Positions 10,568 through 20,795 of a DNA stretch of 64,000 nucleotides are shown here, one piece after another (position 1 is the stretch's first letter; each line of letters begins with the position of its first letter). The position numbers and the translations under genes were made by a program. A model generated the notes under the pieces. It was not told the DNA's origin, did no database searches, and worked only from the letters and a program-made list of their open reading frames with translations. The stretch covers positions 20,932,001 through 20,996,000 of the forward strand of contig NC_081831.1 in assembly GCF_030867095.1 (NCBI RefSeq), read 5' to 3'. The DNA is from Alligator mississippiensis (lineage: Eukaryota; Chordata; Crocodylia; Alligatoridae).

Positions 10568-11542
10568 GAGAAAAGATAAGAAAATACAAAGTAAAGGAAG
10601 ATTACCCTTGGAATGTATATCATTTTATAGTTATAATATTAAGGGTTATTAAAAGAACTCGGATTACAGCCGGAGGACATACAGGCCTCCTGGACCTCTT
10701 CTATGCAGTCTTCCTCATGACTGAGATGTGGCGTCTAAAGACAAGAGATCCCAAAATACAGTGTTCCCATGTGGTCCAAACTTTCATGCCCCTTTGTAAG
10801 ATGGTACTTGTAGCTTCTTTTTGTTGTGGTTCTGAATGAAAGATGGAGATAGCTGTCTGCTTCTCTTCAGTCTTTTAGTTCAGTCTTTGGACTGTCAGTA
10901 GAACTCATTGACTGGAGAGAGTTTAGACATCCCTGGAGTACTGGGAAGGGGCAATGATTGTGTCTAAGCAGGAGCTTGACATACATACGAGAGAGAGGCA
11001 GCAGGACACAGGGAGTGAAGCAAAATGAGATCGTGTTGTGGCTTTTACTTAAAATAAGGATCCTTGTTCTTTGATTAAAAGAAGAACTAGATCTAGATGA
11101 AAATTACCAAGTGCTGTTCTCAGAAGAGCTCTGCTGTAAAATCTGCAGCATGTCTTGAGAGGCAAAAAAATACTAATAGCTTTACTTAAACTAATAGACT
11201 TTGTAGGTATAACCTTGTCATTGGTGTAAAGTCACTATGAATTGCAACAGTTTGGGCACTGGACAAAGGAGGGGGACCTTTATTGTTGCCACCGCCGCGG
11301 TAAACATCCATCCTGTGCATGCTGATCAGCTGTGGCTAAGTTTCAACTACTATATTTACTGTATAATAAAGTGGACTCATAGCCTGAGAAGTGAATAACT
11401 GTTGAAGGCGCGCCCTTCTAAGGTTCCCTGGTATAATAGCATATGGGAGATGTACTGGGAAAGGGGGGCCACAGACCAATCCCCGTAAGGACATTTTCAA
11501 GCATGTGTCTGGAACAGTGTCAGTTCTCAGAAAGCAGAGCAG
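10568..11542. other. intron-like sequence, no gene seen
   Basis: AT-rich with no recognised motif. A small CpG-containing patch ('ccaccgccgcggtaaa') occurs near 11289-11304. Confidence 0.35.
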
Positions 11543-11640
11543 AGTGGCACCATAAACTAATTCAGAGAGATGTCATTAAGAGTTAATTCTATAAAGTGCC
11601 ACTCTCTTTTGCCTGACTTCAGATTAACGTGGCTAACTAT
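11543..11640. repeat. dispersed MITE copy with palindrome
   Basis: 'gtggcaccataaactaatt' near 11554 is matched in reverse complement by 'ttaattctataaagtgccac' near 11583. The right flank 'gcctgacttcagattaacgt' followed by 'ggctaac' is the reverse complement of 1839-1870. Same family as 7253-7386. Confidence 0.55.
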
Positions 11641-13690
11641 TTCTCTCGGCCGAGGTTCGGTTGATATTTCGACTCTGCTCCTCTTCAGACGCTGCTGAGC
11701 TTTGTACTTCTTCTGTCTGGAAAGGGTGAGAGGATTGAATTAGGTTCCTATGGCAACAGAGGCTCCCCATTGGCTTCACACTATGGGTCTACACACATTT
11801 TTTCATCACCTTACTGCAGAGTTGTGTGGTTTGCAGAGATGCTCAACTGAAGAGATTTGGAGGTTGAAATGTCATCCTGATGGTATTGGAAGACAATATG
11901 ACCCATTGATTCAATCTGTGATCACTCATATAAGCCAGTCTTATGCTGTTTTCTGTCCCTTAGAGAAGGCTTCCCTCTCCCTTCCTCAAAGGCTCTGTAT
12001 TGTAGTGATTTTCCATTGCCAGACAGATCCTTTCAGCACCATGCCCTGCTGGGCCTTCCTGGTTATACAAGGTGCAACTTTCCTACTCAGGGATGGACCG
12101 TGCTGTCTCTGCAGCTCTCCCATTCTTTGTCAGGTCAAGGACTATGAAACTGGGACTGGGTCTTTTAGGTGCATCAAAGGTATGGCAAGCTACCCATAGC
12201 AGCACAAGGCTGCCTTTCTACCTGAAACCACCACTCAGAGACATATTAACAGTATCAGTGCTATAGAAGTAGGTGTGGTGGATCTGCACTGATTGACAGC
12301 TGAGTAGCTGTGTGAGTGTATGGGCATCGGTCAGTAGTGGCACTGTTGACTTATATTTTGTGAATGCCATGCCAAAGCAAACTGCTGATAAAGTGAGTGG
12401 AGGCTACTATATGTGAAAGTTGGTGACCTGCTCTGTTGTCTTGGCCTGAAAACTGCTGCAGAGTGAGCTGCTCTAAGAGGGAGGACAGAGTTTTACTTCT
12501 CCCAGTCAGGTGGCTTGTTTATTGTGCTTCGGAGGAGAGCTAATGCACTTTAACTCTGTTCCCATTGTGGAGACCCAAAGGGGCCATTCCCACTTTCGTG
12601 ATCTTGTCAGTGACTGCCAGTTAATCCAACTTGAGAACTAGCCTTTCAAATGATGACTCCACAGGACTCTTCACATGTTTTAATTGGAGAGGTTTTGAGC
12701 AGCAAGAGTGCAATGAACATGCTGTATGCTGTGCAGTAGCCAAAAGACACAGCTCTTTGGTGAGCCTTAATTAGGAAAAAGGGACACCGTCAGGAATGCT
12801 TCTGAGATGCAATTTTTCTAATGAAAGTAAGTGAATAGGCAGCCTTGTAATGATGGACAGACCCTCAAAGGGTGCTGCCAACTGCTTTTCTGTAGTGTTA
12901 ATTTTGTATTTCCTCCCCATTGTTTCTAATGCCCTCTTGGAAGCTTGAAGATCAATGCTTTCTTTTCTTACTAATTGTATCCTGTTTGGCAAGCGGTGCT
13001 TATAAACGTGCACTTGGAATACATGAATGGCCAGGCATGAACCCTTCCTAGGTGGTTAGTCTTTGATTTCAGTTATTGAAAAGAGTAACTTACAGTTGTA
13101 AGATGATCTGTACGTGAACATCTTTATGCAGATGCTATGTAGCCAAAGGAAGGAATGACTCTTGAAATATAGTTATTTGAATTGCAATTGAAACGTTCAC
13201 ATGTGAAATTAGAATAAATCTGTTGTGGAAAGTGATTTTGCAGAGATGGTATTACGGGGCTTCATGTTTGCCTGATCATCTCTGTTGCTTCTGTATTAAA
13301 GATGGCCTCCCTAGATGGTCTCTTAGCCCTGCAAACTGCCTTTGGATCTGAGAGTTGGTTTAGATTCTGTCTCATGCCCCATTGCTGGTAATAAAGGTCC
13401 TCTAGACCAAATTTTTCTCAGAACAGCTGTGCAACCTCACTATGTTCATTGCAAGCACACCTGTAACTAATTATTCCTGTAACTGGAACTTAACTAACTG
13501 TTCAACTTAAAAGAAGGAACAGACTCCAGTACTCTTCTTCCCCCAGCTGTGTGGGTTGTGCAAAGCTGACAAGGGGGAAATCTATACAGATGTATTTTTG
13601 CTCACTAATGAGAGCAGATGTGATTGTTGTTTGTTGTTTTCAGAGGCTTGAGTTAAGTACAAGAGAAGAAAAAATCACTTGTTCTAAGTA
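11641..13690. other. anonymous sequence; one 149-codon frame, not supported
   Basis: A + frame of 149 codons at 11750-12199 is the longest here. It has no known domain, no upstream promoter signal and no exon-like borders I can defend. I treat it as chance or as an unrecognised repeat. The rest shows no feature. Confidence 0.35.
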
Positions 13691-13694
13691 CATC

Positions 13695-13985
13695 TGAGCA
13701 CCTCACACACATTAATGAGTTGTTTCTCATAATACCTCTGTAAGGTACTGTCATCCTAATTTGATCAAGGAGAAATAGGTAAAGAGGGCCAGATAATGAA
13801 GGGCTCAGCAGCTCTGGAGGCATTTAAATGACGTGTCTATATTTCCTTCTGTACATGGTCCATCTGACAATAGGGGCTATAGGGAGCTTGAACTCTTAAG
13901 TTGTCCCCTTGTGACTTATCCAAATTCACACAGGAAAAGCTTGAATTTGAGTTCAGGTTGTGCTCTTCCAGTCCTCATGATAGGC
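13695..13985 (+). repeat. MIR-like SINE fragment, interrupted
   Basis: 'aatacctctgtaaggtactg' and 'gatcaaggagaaataggtaaa' match the MIR core. 'gacttatccaaattcacaca' followed by 'ttgagttcaggttgtgctctt' matches its 3' part. About 100 bases between the blocks do not fit. Old and diverged. Confidence 0.55.
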
Positions 13986-15004
13986 AAGAATGACCTCTCT
14001 GTCTCAGTTTTCTCATTGATAAAATGAAGATCTTTACAGTATTTATCTAATGAAGTGGTGGAAAACTGAATCCATTAATGTTCAGGAAGAGCCCTGAGAT
14101 CCGCAGCTTAAAAGTGCTTTTGGATTTCCACTGTGTAGTTTTCAGTTGTCTTTGTAAACTGAAAGGAAAGACTTCACTGTCTTCAGCTTCTGCTAATCAC
14201 TTTTTTGATCCATCACCTTTCTACTAGAGTTCTTTCTTTTTAACTTGTATCCACATGTGAGGAAAATTGTTTTTTTCTGAAGTGCTTTCTTCACTGATAG
14301 TGCATCTATTTTAACCATAACCTTGAGACAGAGATCCCCATAAACAAGCTGTAATCCATTCAGGTGGCATTTCCCTTTTCTCATTGTTTCTAACAATTTG
14401 TATATGTGAAACTTCACAAGTGTTTTTTCATTAACGGTGCTCTTGTGTCGGTAAACTTTGCAAACAACGCCCTAACCTTTCTTAATTCTTTTGAGCACCT
14501 TCGCAAGAAAATGCAGTCCGGCTTTGTAGGAAAGTTGTAGCTCTTGCTTTATGAAGAGGCTGCAATTCTGACTGCACAAATTACAACCTTACATCATACA
14601 TCCTGCCACCCTGAAATTACTTCCATGCATGTGGATTTCTGCAGAGCCTCACTGATACTGGAAAGACTGCTTCTATCTGTTTGTGTTGATCCAGTTGCAT
14701 GATCAAAACTTAAGATGAGGTGCTTGAGAACCTACAAGATGTTCTCCATCAAATTAAAATGATTCATAGGTGGATCGCTGTAGTATCTGACCCTTTCCAT
14801 AGCAGTAGGAATGTGAAAAGCATGCACGGACACAACTGAGTCTAAATAACTGTTAACTGCATATGTTCAACTTGAAAGGTGCATGGCTATATATGTATTG
14901 CTGTTACCTATTTTTAAACTTAGGACATGGTGAGCTCCATTGGAAGTCTTACCAGGTATTTAAAAGGATTTCACCCTAGTCCTAATGGTGACAGTCTGCA
15001 AACC
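13986..15004. other. no feature recognised
   Basis: AT-rich sequence with short frames only. Confidence 0.3.
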
Positions 15005-15200
15005 ATATTGACAGAGGCAATCATAGAAAATTAGGGTTGGAAGGGACCTCAGGAGGTCATGTTAAAAACCTCAAAGGATGGAGATTCCACAGGCTCTCTG
15101 GGTAACCTGTTCCAGTGCTTTACTACCCCCCTAGAAAGAGTTTTTCCTAATATCTAATTTAAACTTTCCTTGCTGCAGTTTGAGACCCTTGTTCTGTAAT
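15005..15200 (-). mobile_element. CR1 3'-end fragment (minus)
   Basis: 'aatcatagaaaattagggtt' then 'ggaagggacctcaggaggtcat' at 15017-15060 is the reverse complement of a CR1 3' tail. 'gagtttttcctaatatctaa' near 15137 corresponds to the CR1 C-terminal coding block also present in the CR1 at 27300-27320 ('aatttcttcctaatatctaa'). 5' truncated. Confidence 0.75.
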
Positions 15201-17535
15201 GTACGTTTTAATAACACTTTTAAGAGAGCTACCGACACTCTTAATTGCTAGCTATTTGCAGAATATGCAGCCATGGGTATTGACATGCTACAGCGATACT
15301 AAGTCCTTCAGTGAATCTAAAGACTTATTGGCCACAATTGACTTGTCTCTGCCACTGCAGCAGTGGTCCTGGTGAGGACGGGCAGAGCACACCTTACCCA
15401 CCTGAGTCCACAGGCACATTTCAGAGGGCAGGGAGACCTGGATTCCAGTCACAGTTTTAAGGACTGCTTGTGCATTTTGTTCAAGGCTGCTTAGAGTAAA
15501 ATCAAGCTGAGGACATTAAAGCAACCTCTGCCATAACCTGGGTGAGTGCAACAACTACTGAACCCGTGTGTAAAAGAGGGCAACCCACACCTCCTCTTCC
15601 AGCTGTGTTGTAGAAAGAAAGAATCTCCCTGCTTCACTTTGGAAGGGAATGACTTGGGCACTTTACTCCAGGAGGGAGTTCCCAGTGTGAATCACTGTCT
15701 GAAATTAGTACCTCTCTGCAGCTCCTGCTCCTAAGCCCCAGAGTGAAGCAGGACTGAAGACACCCTCCTCTTTTTAACATTCACTGTTTGACTTAGATGA
15801 TTTTCTGTTGTGAATCCAACTCTGAAATGCCTACCTTGCTCCATGCACCATGTAGGGAGCCTTGGTATTTAACTCAGAGCTGTGGATTTGTGTCTGGGAG
15901 TCGGGAGTCCAGCGCAGGTGTGGGACTAAGCGTTGCAGTATCTAAGTCCATTTGTAAATCTAGCCTTGAGTGACCTGTGCTATACAGTGCAAATCTGGGC
16001 TCTTGTTTTATAAGCATGATTCAGATGCAAGCTACCCTGATATTATGAAAATGTACAGTCCAAGAAAGCTTATCAGCCTGGGTTTATAGAGTTTTCTTCT
16101 GTGATGGGGAAGGCTGAAGGTGATTCACAGAGAATGCTTTAATATTTCAGAGTTCTTGTTGACTCTAGTTGGTATTGGTAAATAAGCAAATTGATATCAA
16201 ACGTCATCTACCATGTTATCATTAGGTATAAGTAGAACCACTTTAACTGTAGCCTTTCTCAGAAAGTATAGTTATTTCATTTTCCCTTTTAGTTTATGAA
16301 GGTATATTACCATCAGATACATAATTGGGGTTGTACTCAGTTCTTTACTCAAAGTCAAATTTAATCCTTTTTGTCAGCTGTGAAAGCAAACGTAGATCAA
16401 ATCTACTTTAGATTGGTCTGCCAGAAACAAATTTGAGAAAAAATTCTCTCCATTGCATACAGCAATTGAGCAAAAGCTTAGCACTGTTTGAATACAGATT
16501 ACATTTTTGCTGCTTAGCGCTGCTCAGCACAACCCTATGATCAACAGCTTACATCCTTACCAAAAACCATGTCAGCAGCTGGAGTGGTATCTTTGTGGCC
16601 AGTAAGGCTTATTCAAGGATGGGAAATATTTGTAGAACTCCCTCTGTGTAGGCAGAGCCTTAGAATAAACGTTTTATGCTAGCTTTTCCTGTTGTTTTGC
16701 AAGTAAGTCTCTTTAGTAGGTTAGGATTTAACAAACAAACAAACAAACCATTCCAAAAAAAGCCCTCTGAAATGCTAGCACTGTTTTTTCATACCCTTCT
16801 GACTCTCACTTGCTTTGCTTCACTGCTTGACTATTTAAGCAGACACAGATTTAATCAAAACTGCATGCATCAGCTAGTTTTTCAAAATGGGATAGAGTCA
16901 TTAGCATCAATTATCGTTGTTCTTTATACCATGGAAACTGCCAGAGGAAGACACTGGGGTGCAGTGGCTGTAGACTGGACTTGCACTCTAGATATCTGGC
17001 TGCTACTTCTGTTTCTTCTATTGAACTGTTTGTCCTTTTATCAGGTCTAGTTGAATTGAGAACTCTGTGCTAGGTGCTGTCCATGCATACAGTGTGAGGC
17101 AGGCCTTGCCCCACACAAAGTAACCCTATTTTAAGTTGGGGAATCTTGATTTTGTGTTACAGCACACAGCTGAGAGTGGAGCTACACAGTGCAGTGAAGG
17201 GGTGACCTTGCACCACGTACATGAGTAGCAGAAAGTTAATATTAAGCTGACTGGCAAGGAGGGAGATGATGCAGTGCAGTACTTTATGTGAGAAATCTCT
17301 GGTGTTTGAGATTTTAGATGCAAGTTCATTGGAGAGAGAACAAAAGAGCATGCCAGTGGAACAATGGCAGGCGGTCTGGTTACATAATATTACCGTAACA
17401 TTGTTTCCTTTTCTGATGGGTACAAACCTAAACATGACAGGGCCACCCATGGGTATATTTTACACATAAAGATGGTGGTGTAATCTTGGTACCATCTCCC
17501 AGTAGAGTGGTTGACAGAAGAGAGGATATGGTTTT
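15201..17535. other. no feature recognised
   Basis: About 2.3 kb with short frames on both strands. A + frame of 124 codons at 16676-17050 lacks any domain and has a low-complexity Asn/Lys start. A short (AAAC)n tract lies near 16731-16748. Confidence 0.3.
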
Positions 17536-17539
17536 TTTG

Positions 17540-17672
17540 CTATAGGGATTTCCTGGTAGCAAATTTTGTCCCCATGCTGCAAATTTGCAGTGTGGGGCAC
17601 ATTTTTAATGTGCTGAATGTGCGGTTTGTCGTGCTGCAAAGAGGTTTGTGGCACCACAAACCACATGTCTGC
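17540..17672. repeat. partial fold-back element related to 44471-45294
   Basis: 'agggatttcctggtagcaaa' followed by a 'ctgcaaatttgcagtg' block matches the right terminal arm of the fold-back element at 45224-45275 ('gggatttcctggtatcaaat', 'ctgcaaatatgcagtg'). Next comes a hairpin at about 17616-17668: 'atgtgcggtttgt' pairs with 'accacaaaccacat'. This hairpin resembles the one at 40376-40449. Confidence 0.55.
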
Positions 17673-18994
17673 ACATTTGGATCCCGCCATCTTGGTTCTA
17701 TTTATAAGAGCAGAGGACCAGTTTTGCAACCTAAGAAGTCCTTGCTACAGCTGGATGCTCTGGCATTCTGGTGGGCCCAGGGAATGGCTCTGCATCACTT
17801 CTCAACATGTTCGTGGTATGTCAGTCTTGTGGTTAAACAGCTTTCCCTGTCTTTACTGCTCCCTGCTCCACCAGGTTGGGGGACCTTGCATTAGGAAGCT
17901 AAAGGCAGACATGCTATAAACTGAGATTGTGCAAATACTTGACTTATCAGTTAAGTGACAAAATAAGAGAAAATATTACTGTTTGTTCCAGAACCCTTTT
18001 TGTTGTTGTTGGTAAATTGAGAAAAACTGTTTCAGGTTGAATTTTTGGTTTGTTTTTTTTTAAATTTCTGGGCATTTTTATTAAAAACAAAGAGTTAGAC
18101 TCATGAAGGGATATAGTAGTTACCTTATCTAAACCCAGCCCTCCACACACTGCCATTCACTGCCTATAACCCAGTGGTAAGGACACTTCTCTGGGATATG
18201 GAAAACCTAACATTTAATCCCCTTGCTGTCTGATTCAGAGAAGAGGTATGAACAGTGCATCTCTCCTAATGAAAATGTGCCACTTTGTGTAAAAATACTT
18301 AAATATTTCTGGGTACAGAGACTGTAACCAAGGTCTCTCATAACCCAGCGAAAGCTCCTAACAGTAAGGTTATAAATTACTACTCCTTCTCTGTGACTAA
18401 GTGGCAGAAAAGTTGCCCAACCCTAATCTAAATCACTTTCTAAAATGTATTGAACAATTCCTTTTTTTCTACTTCTGTCAGTTGCAATAGCAAAGTTTCC
18501 ATTGTACGCTTGTGACTGAATGTTCAACCCAACAAGCAAAGCTATGCTGTGTCCCACCATTATCTCAAGTTTAAATCTTACCCAAGCTTGATATTGAAAT
18601 TGTAGTTGTGTGTCATACTGAGTGAAACTTTAACCTTCACTGGTATGATAAAGTCTGATATGAGCTAAAATTAACTCTTGCATCATGTGGCCAGGGGGTT
18701 TTCATAATTGATGCCAGGAACAAGTGCATTTCCTCTCTGAAAAGTGAATATGTAAAACTAGCCTTTTCTTACTTAAATCAAATAAATGCTATAAGTAGTG
18801 TAATAGTGGTTGATTTCAGGAAGGAAAATAAGTAGGTTTTGAAATGTTTATTATTTTTTATTTAGCTTTGCAGAGCCCACTCAGCAGTGGGAGAGTGGAC
18901 TGGATGGGGTTCACTCATGCATCCACTGAATAGATTTCTGAGTTTGTTATAGCTCAACAGTTCCCTTAAAGGCATTGTCTCTCTGCATACCTGT
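17673..18994. other. anonymous, possible tRNA-like SINE head at 18160-18230
   Basis: 'cctataacccagtggtaagg' near 18164 resembles a Pol III A box followed by 'cctaacatttaatcc' as a weak B box. It may be the head of an old tRNA-derived SINE, but no tail is clear. Nothing else recognised. Confidence 0.3.
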
Positions 18995-19178
18995 AGCAGG
19001 TTAGGGTGCTATGGTTTGTGGTTGTGTGGCAGGGTTGCCCATGTAGTTTTAGTAATAGACTAGACAGAGATTTGCTTGGAGTGATGTGGAAAGGGATGAT
19101 CTTGCCTCAGGCAGCGGGTTGGACTAGATGGCTTCTACAGGACCCTTCCAGCCCTACTTCTCTAGGATTCTGTGATAT
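18995..19178 (+). mobile_element. CR1 3'-end fragment
   Basis: It contains 'gttgcccatgtagtttta', 'gatcttgcctcaggcag', 'ggttggactagatggcttct' and 'gacccttccagccctact', ending in 'aggattctgtgat'. That is the complete order of a CR1 3' UTR with its ATTCTATGAT-like terminus. It parallels 7486-7680. Confidence 0.8.
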
Positions 19179-19236
19179 GCAGGTATTGCTGAAAACACCC
19201 TTTGAAGGCAAGGGGGTTGTATAGGTGTCACACTGG

Positions 19237-19450
19237 TATAAGGTATTTTCTTTTCTAATTGCCAGCTCCCTAAGAATACAATTTAGGATTCAAGAGTCAA
19301 TGCAAACTTTCTTTCTCGTGCTTTTTCACCCATCATAAAGGTCCCATAATGTCCCTTTATGATGGGTGAAAATGCATGAGAAAGAAAGAGTTTGCACTGA
19401 CTCTTGTATCCCAGGCTGAATTCTTAGGGGGCTGGCTGAAATACCTTATA
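19237..19450. repeat. 214-bp near-perfect palindromic MITE
   Basis: The whole segment is one inverted repeat: ends TATAAGGTATTT (19237) and AATACCTTATA (to 19450), arms of about 105 bases, and a centre near 19344 ('gtcccataatgtccc'). The inner parts ('tttcacccatcataaagg' / 'cctttatgatgggtgaaa') are essentially perfect; the outer parts have several mismatches. No coding capacity. The low divergence of the inner arms suggests either a young element or gene conversion between arms. Confidence 0.85.
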
Positions 19451-19786
19451 CTTGTACATGGAACAGAACAGATGGGATCTAGAAGCACTAAGAAATAAGG
19501 AAGAGGGAGTGTTGTGTTCTCACTTGTGTTGCTTTTCAGAATTGAGATGCACTTTACGTTGACACAATCCCCACAGCCAGATTAGTTTCTAAGTAACCCT
19601 AGATATGCAAGATTGAAAAGACCTCCTAATTCATGCCATTGCCTAGCTTATTTCCACACTTAAGAGGACAAATGTATGTCTATTGCCTGTCCTTTAGGAT
19701 TGTTTCCAGCCTCAGGTAATAGGACTTCCAAAGTTTTCTTTTGGAAACTGTTGCACTCCCTCAGATCGAACCACATCAGTATAAAG

Positions 19787-20102
19787 CAGTGGTGCTTTTT
19801 GCTCCATAGGCTGGATGGGCAGTGCCAGTTCCATCTGTGGGCTGGATCTGGCTGGTGGGGCCATCCTGGTGCACAAGGCATGGCTAGGGCCCAATCTGGC
19901 TATGCAGAAGGGCGGGGGCTATATAGGAATGGCCCAGCTGTTTGGACAGTGGAAACTTGGCAGTAGGGGAAAGGTGGCAGTATTAATTGCCACTGCTCCC
20001 AAAACTGTGAAGTTCCCCAGTGCCTGTGGCGAGCCCCACAGCCTGAATGCCATAGCTCTGTGGGCCGGACTTAGCCTGTGGGCTAGGGGTTGAGCACCCC
20101 CA
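19787..20102. mobile_element. 316-bp hAT-like non-autonomous element with TSD
   Basis: The left end 'cagtggtgctttttgct' and the right end 'ggttgagcaccccca' form a TIR of the CAGGGGTGCTCAACC type. The flanks are gtataaag (19779-19786) and gtctaaag (20103-20110), an 8-bp target duplication with one mismatch. The GC-rich interior contains 'gggctggatctggctggtgg', a style shared with the hAT at 55077. No transposase. Confidence 0.7.
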
Positions 20103-20531
20103 GTCTAAAGAGCTGAGATGTCTTATTTCATAAAAAAAATCTGACTGCTTATATTTTTTTTTAGATTTCTAGAAGTTGGCAAATATCTTCCTAGTAACTC
20201 TAACTACTGGCATGTTATGGAGCTCAGAAGAACATGTCTTTCTGCATTTAGCTGCTTTTTGGCATTCAAGCATTCTGGCTTTTATATCTTTGTTCATGAT
20301 GCATAGGTGTATCACTCATTTAAAAGCTGTTTTGTGCTACGTGCTGATCTTCCAGAAAGACACTGGGATGGCGTATGCAGAGGAGAGCAGAGGGACTGGA
20401 AGGGAAAGGAAAGATTATAACCATCTTTTGTTGCAGCTGACTTGATAGGACAAAATAAGCAATGTTATTTCTTGGCATGATCAAGACACTTCCTAGAGGG
20501 GCAGACTTTGGGATTTCCCTTACGTTTTGTA

Positions 20532-20787
20532 CAGTGGCTGCATCTACATGAGATGCTGACCATGCAGTAACTTGTTACTACTGTACAGTAGTGTTGAATG
20601 GCGTGAAGCGTGATGCAACACTACTACACAGTAGTAACGAGCTACTGCGCAGTCAGTGTCACCTAAAAGCTTTTCAGCGACGCTACTGCGCAGTAGCTCT
20701 GGCTACTGCCCAGTCATTTAGTACTTGTACTAAATAGCGGTACAGGAATAACTGCACAGTCAGCATCTTGTGTAGATGCAGCCGCTG
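20532..20787. repeat. 256-bp MITE with about 37-bp TIRs and internal palindromes
   Basis: The left end 'cagtggctgcatctacatga' followed by 'gatgctgac' is matched in reverse complement by the right end ('gtcagcatcttgtgtagatg' 'cagccgctg'). Inside are several short palindromes built on 'ctactgcgcagtagc' (for example near 20682-20697) and 'gtagtaacgagctac'. Flanking octamers do not match, so the superfamily is undecided. Confidence 0.75.
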
Positions 20788-20795
20788 AAAACAAA

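Noticed and set aside
11750..12199. 149-codon + frame
   Set aside because: No known domain, no promoter or splice context, and composition similar to its surroundings.
20532..20787. CRISPR-like array of palindromic repeats
   Set aside because: Repeats are not evenly spaced, spacers are not unique, TIRs frame the unit, and the window is vertebrate; it is a MITE.
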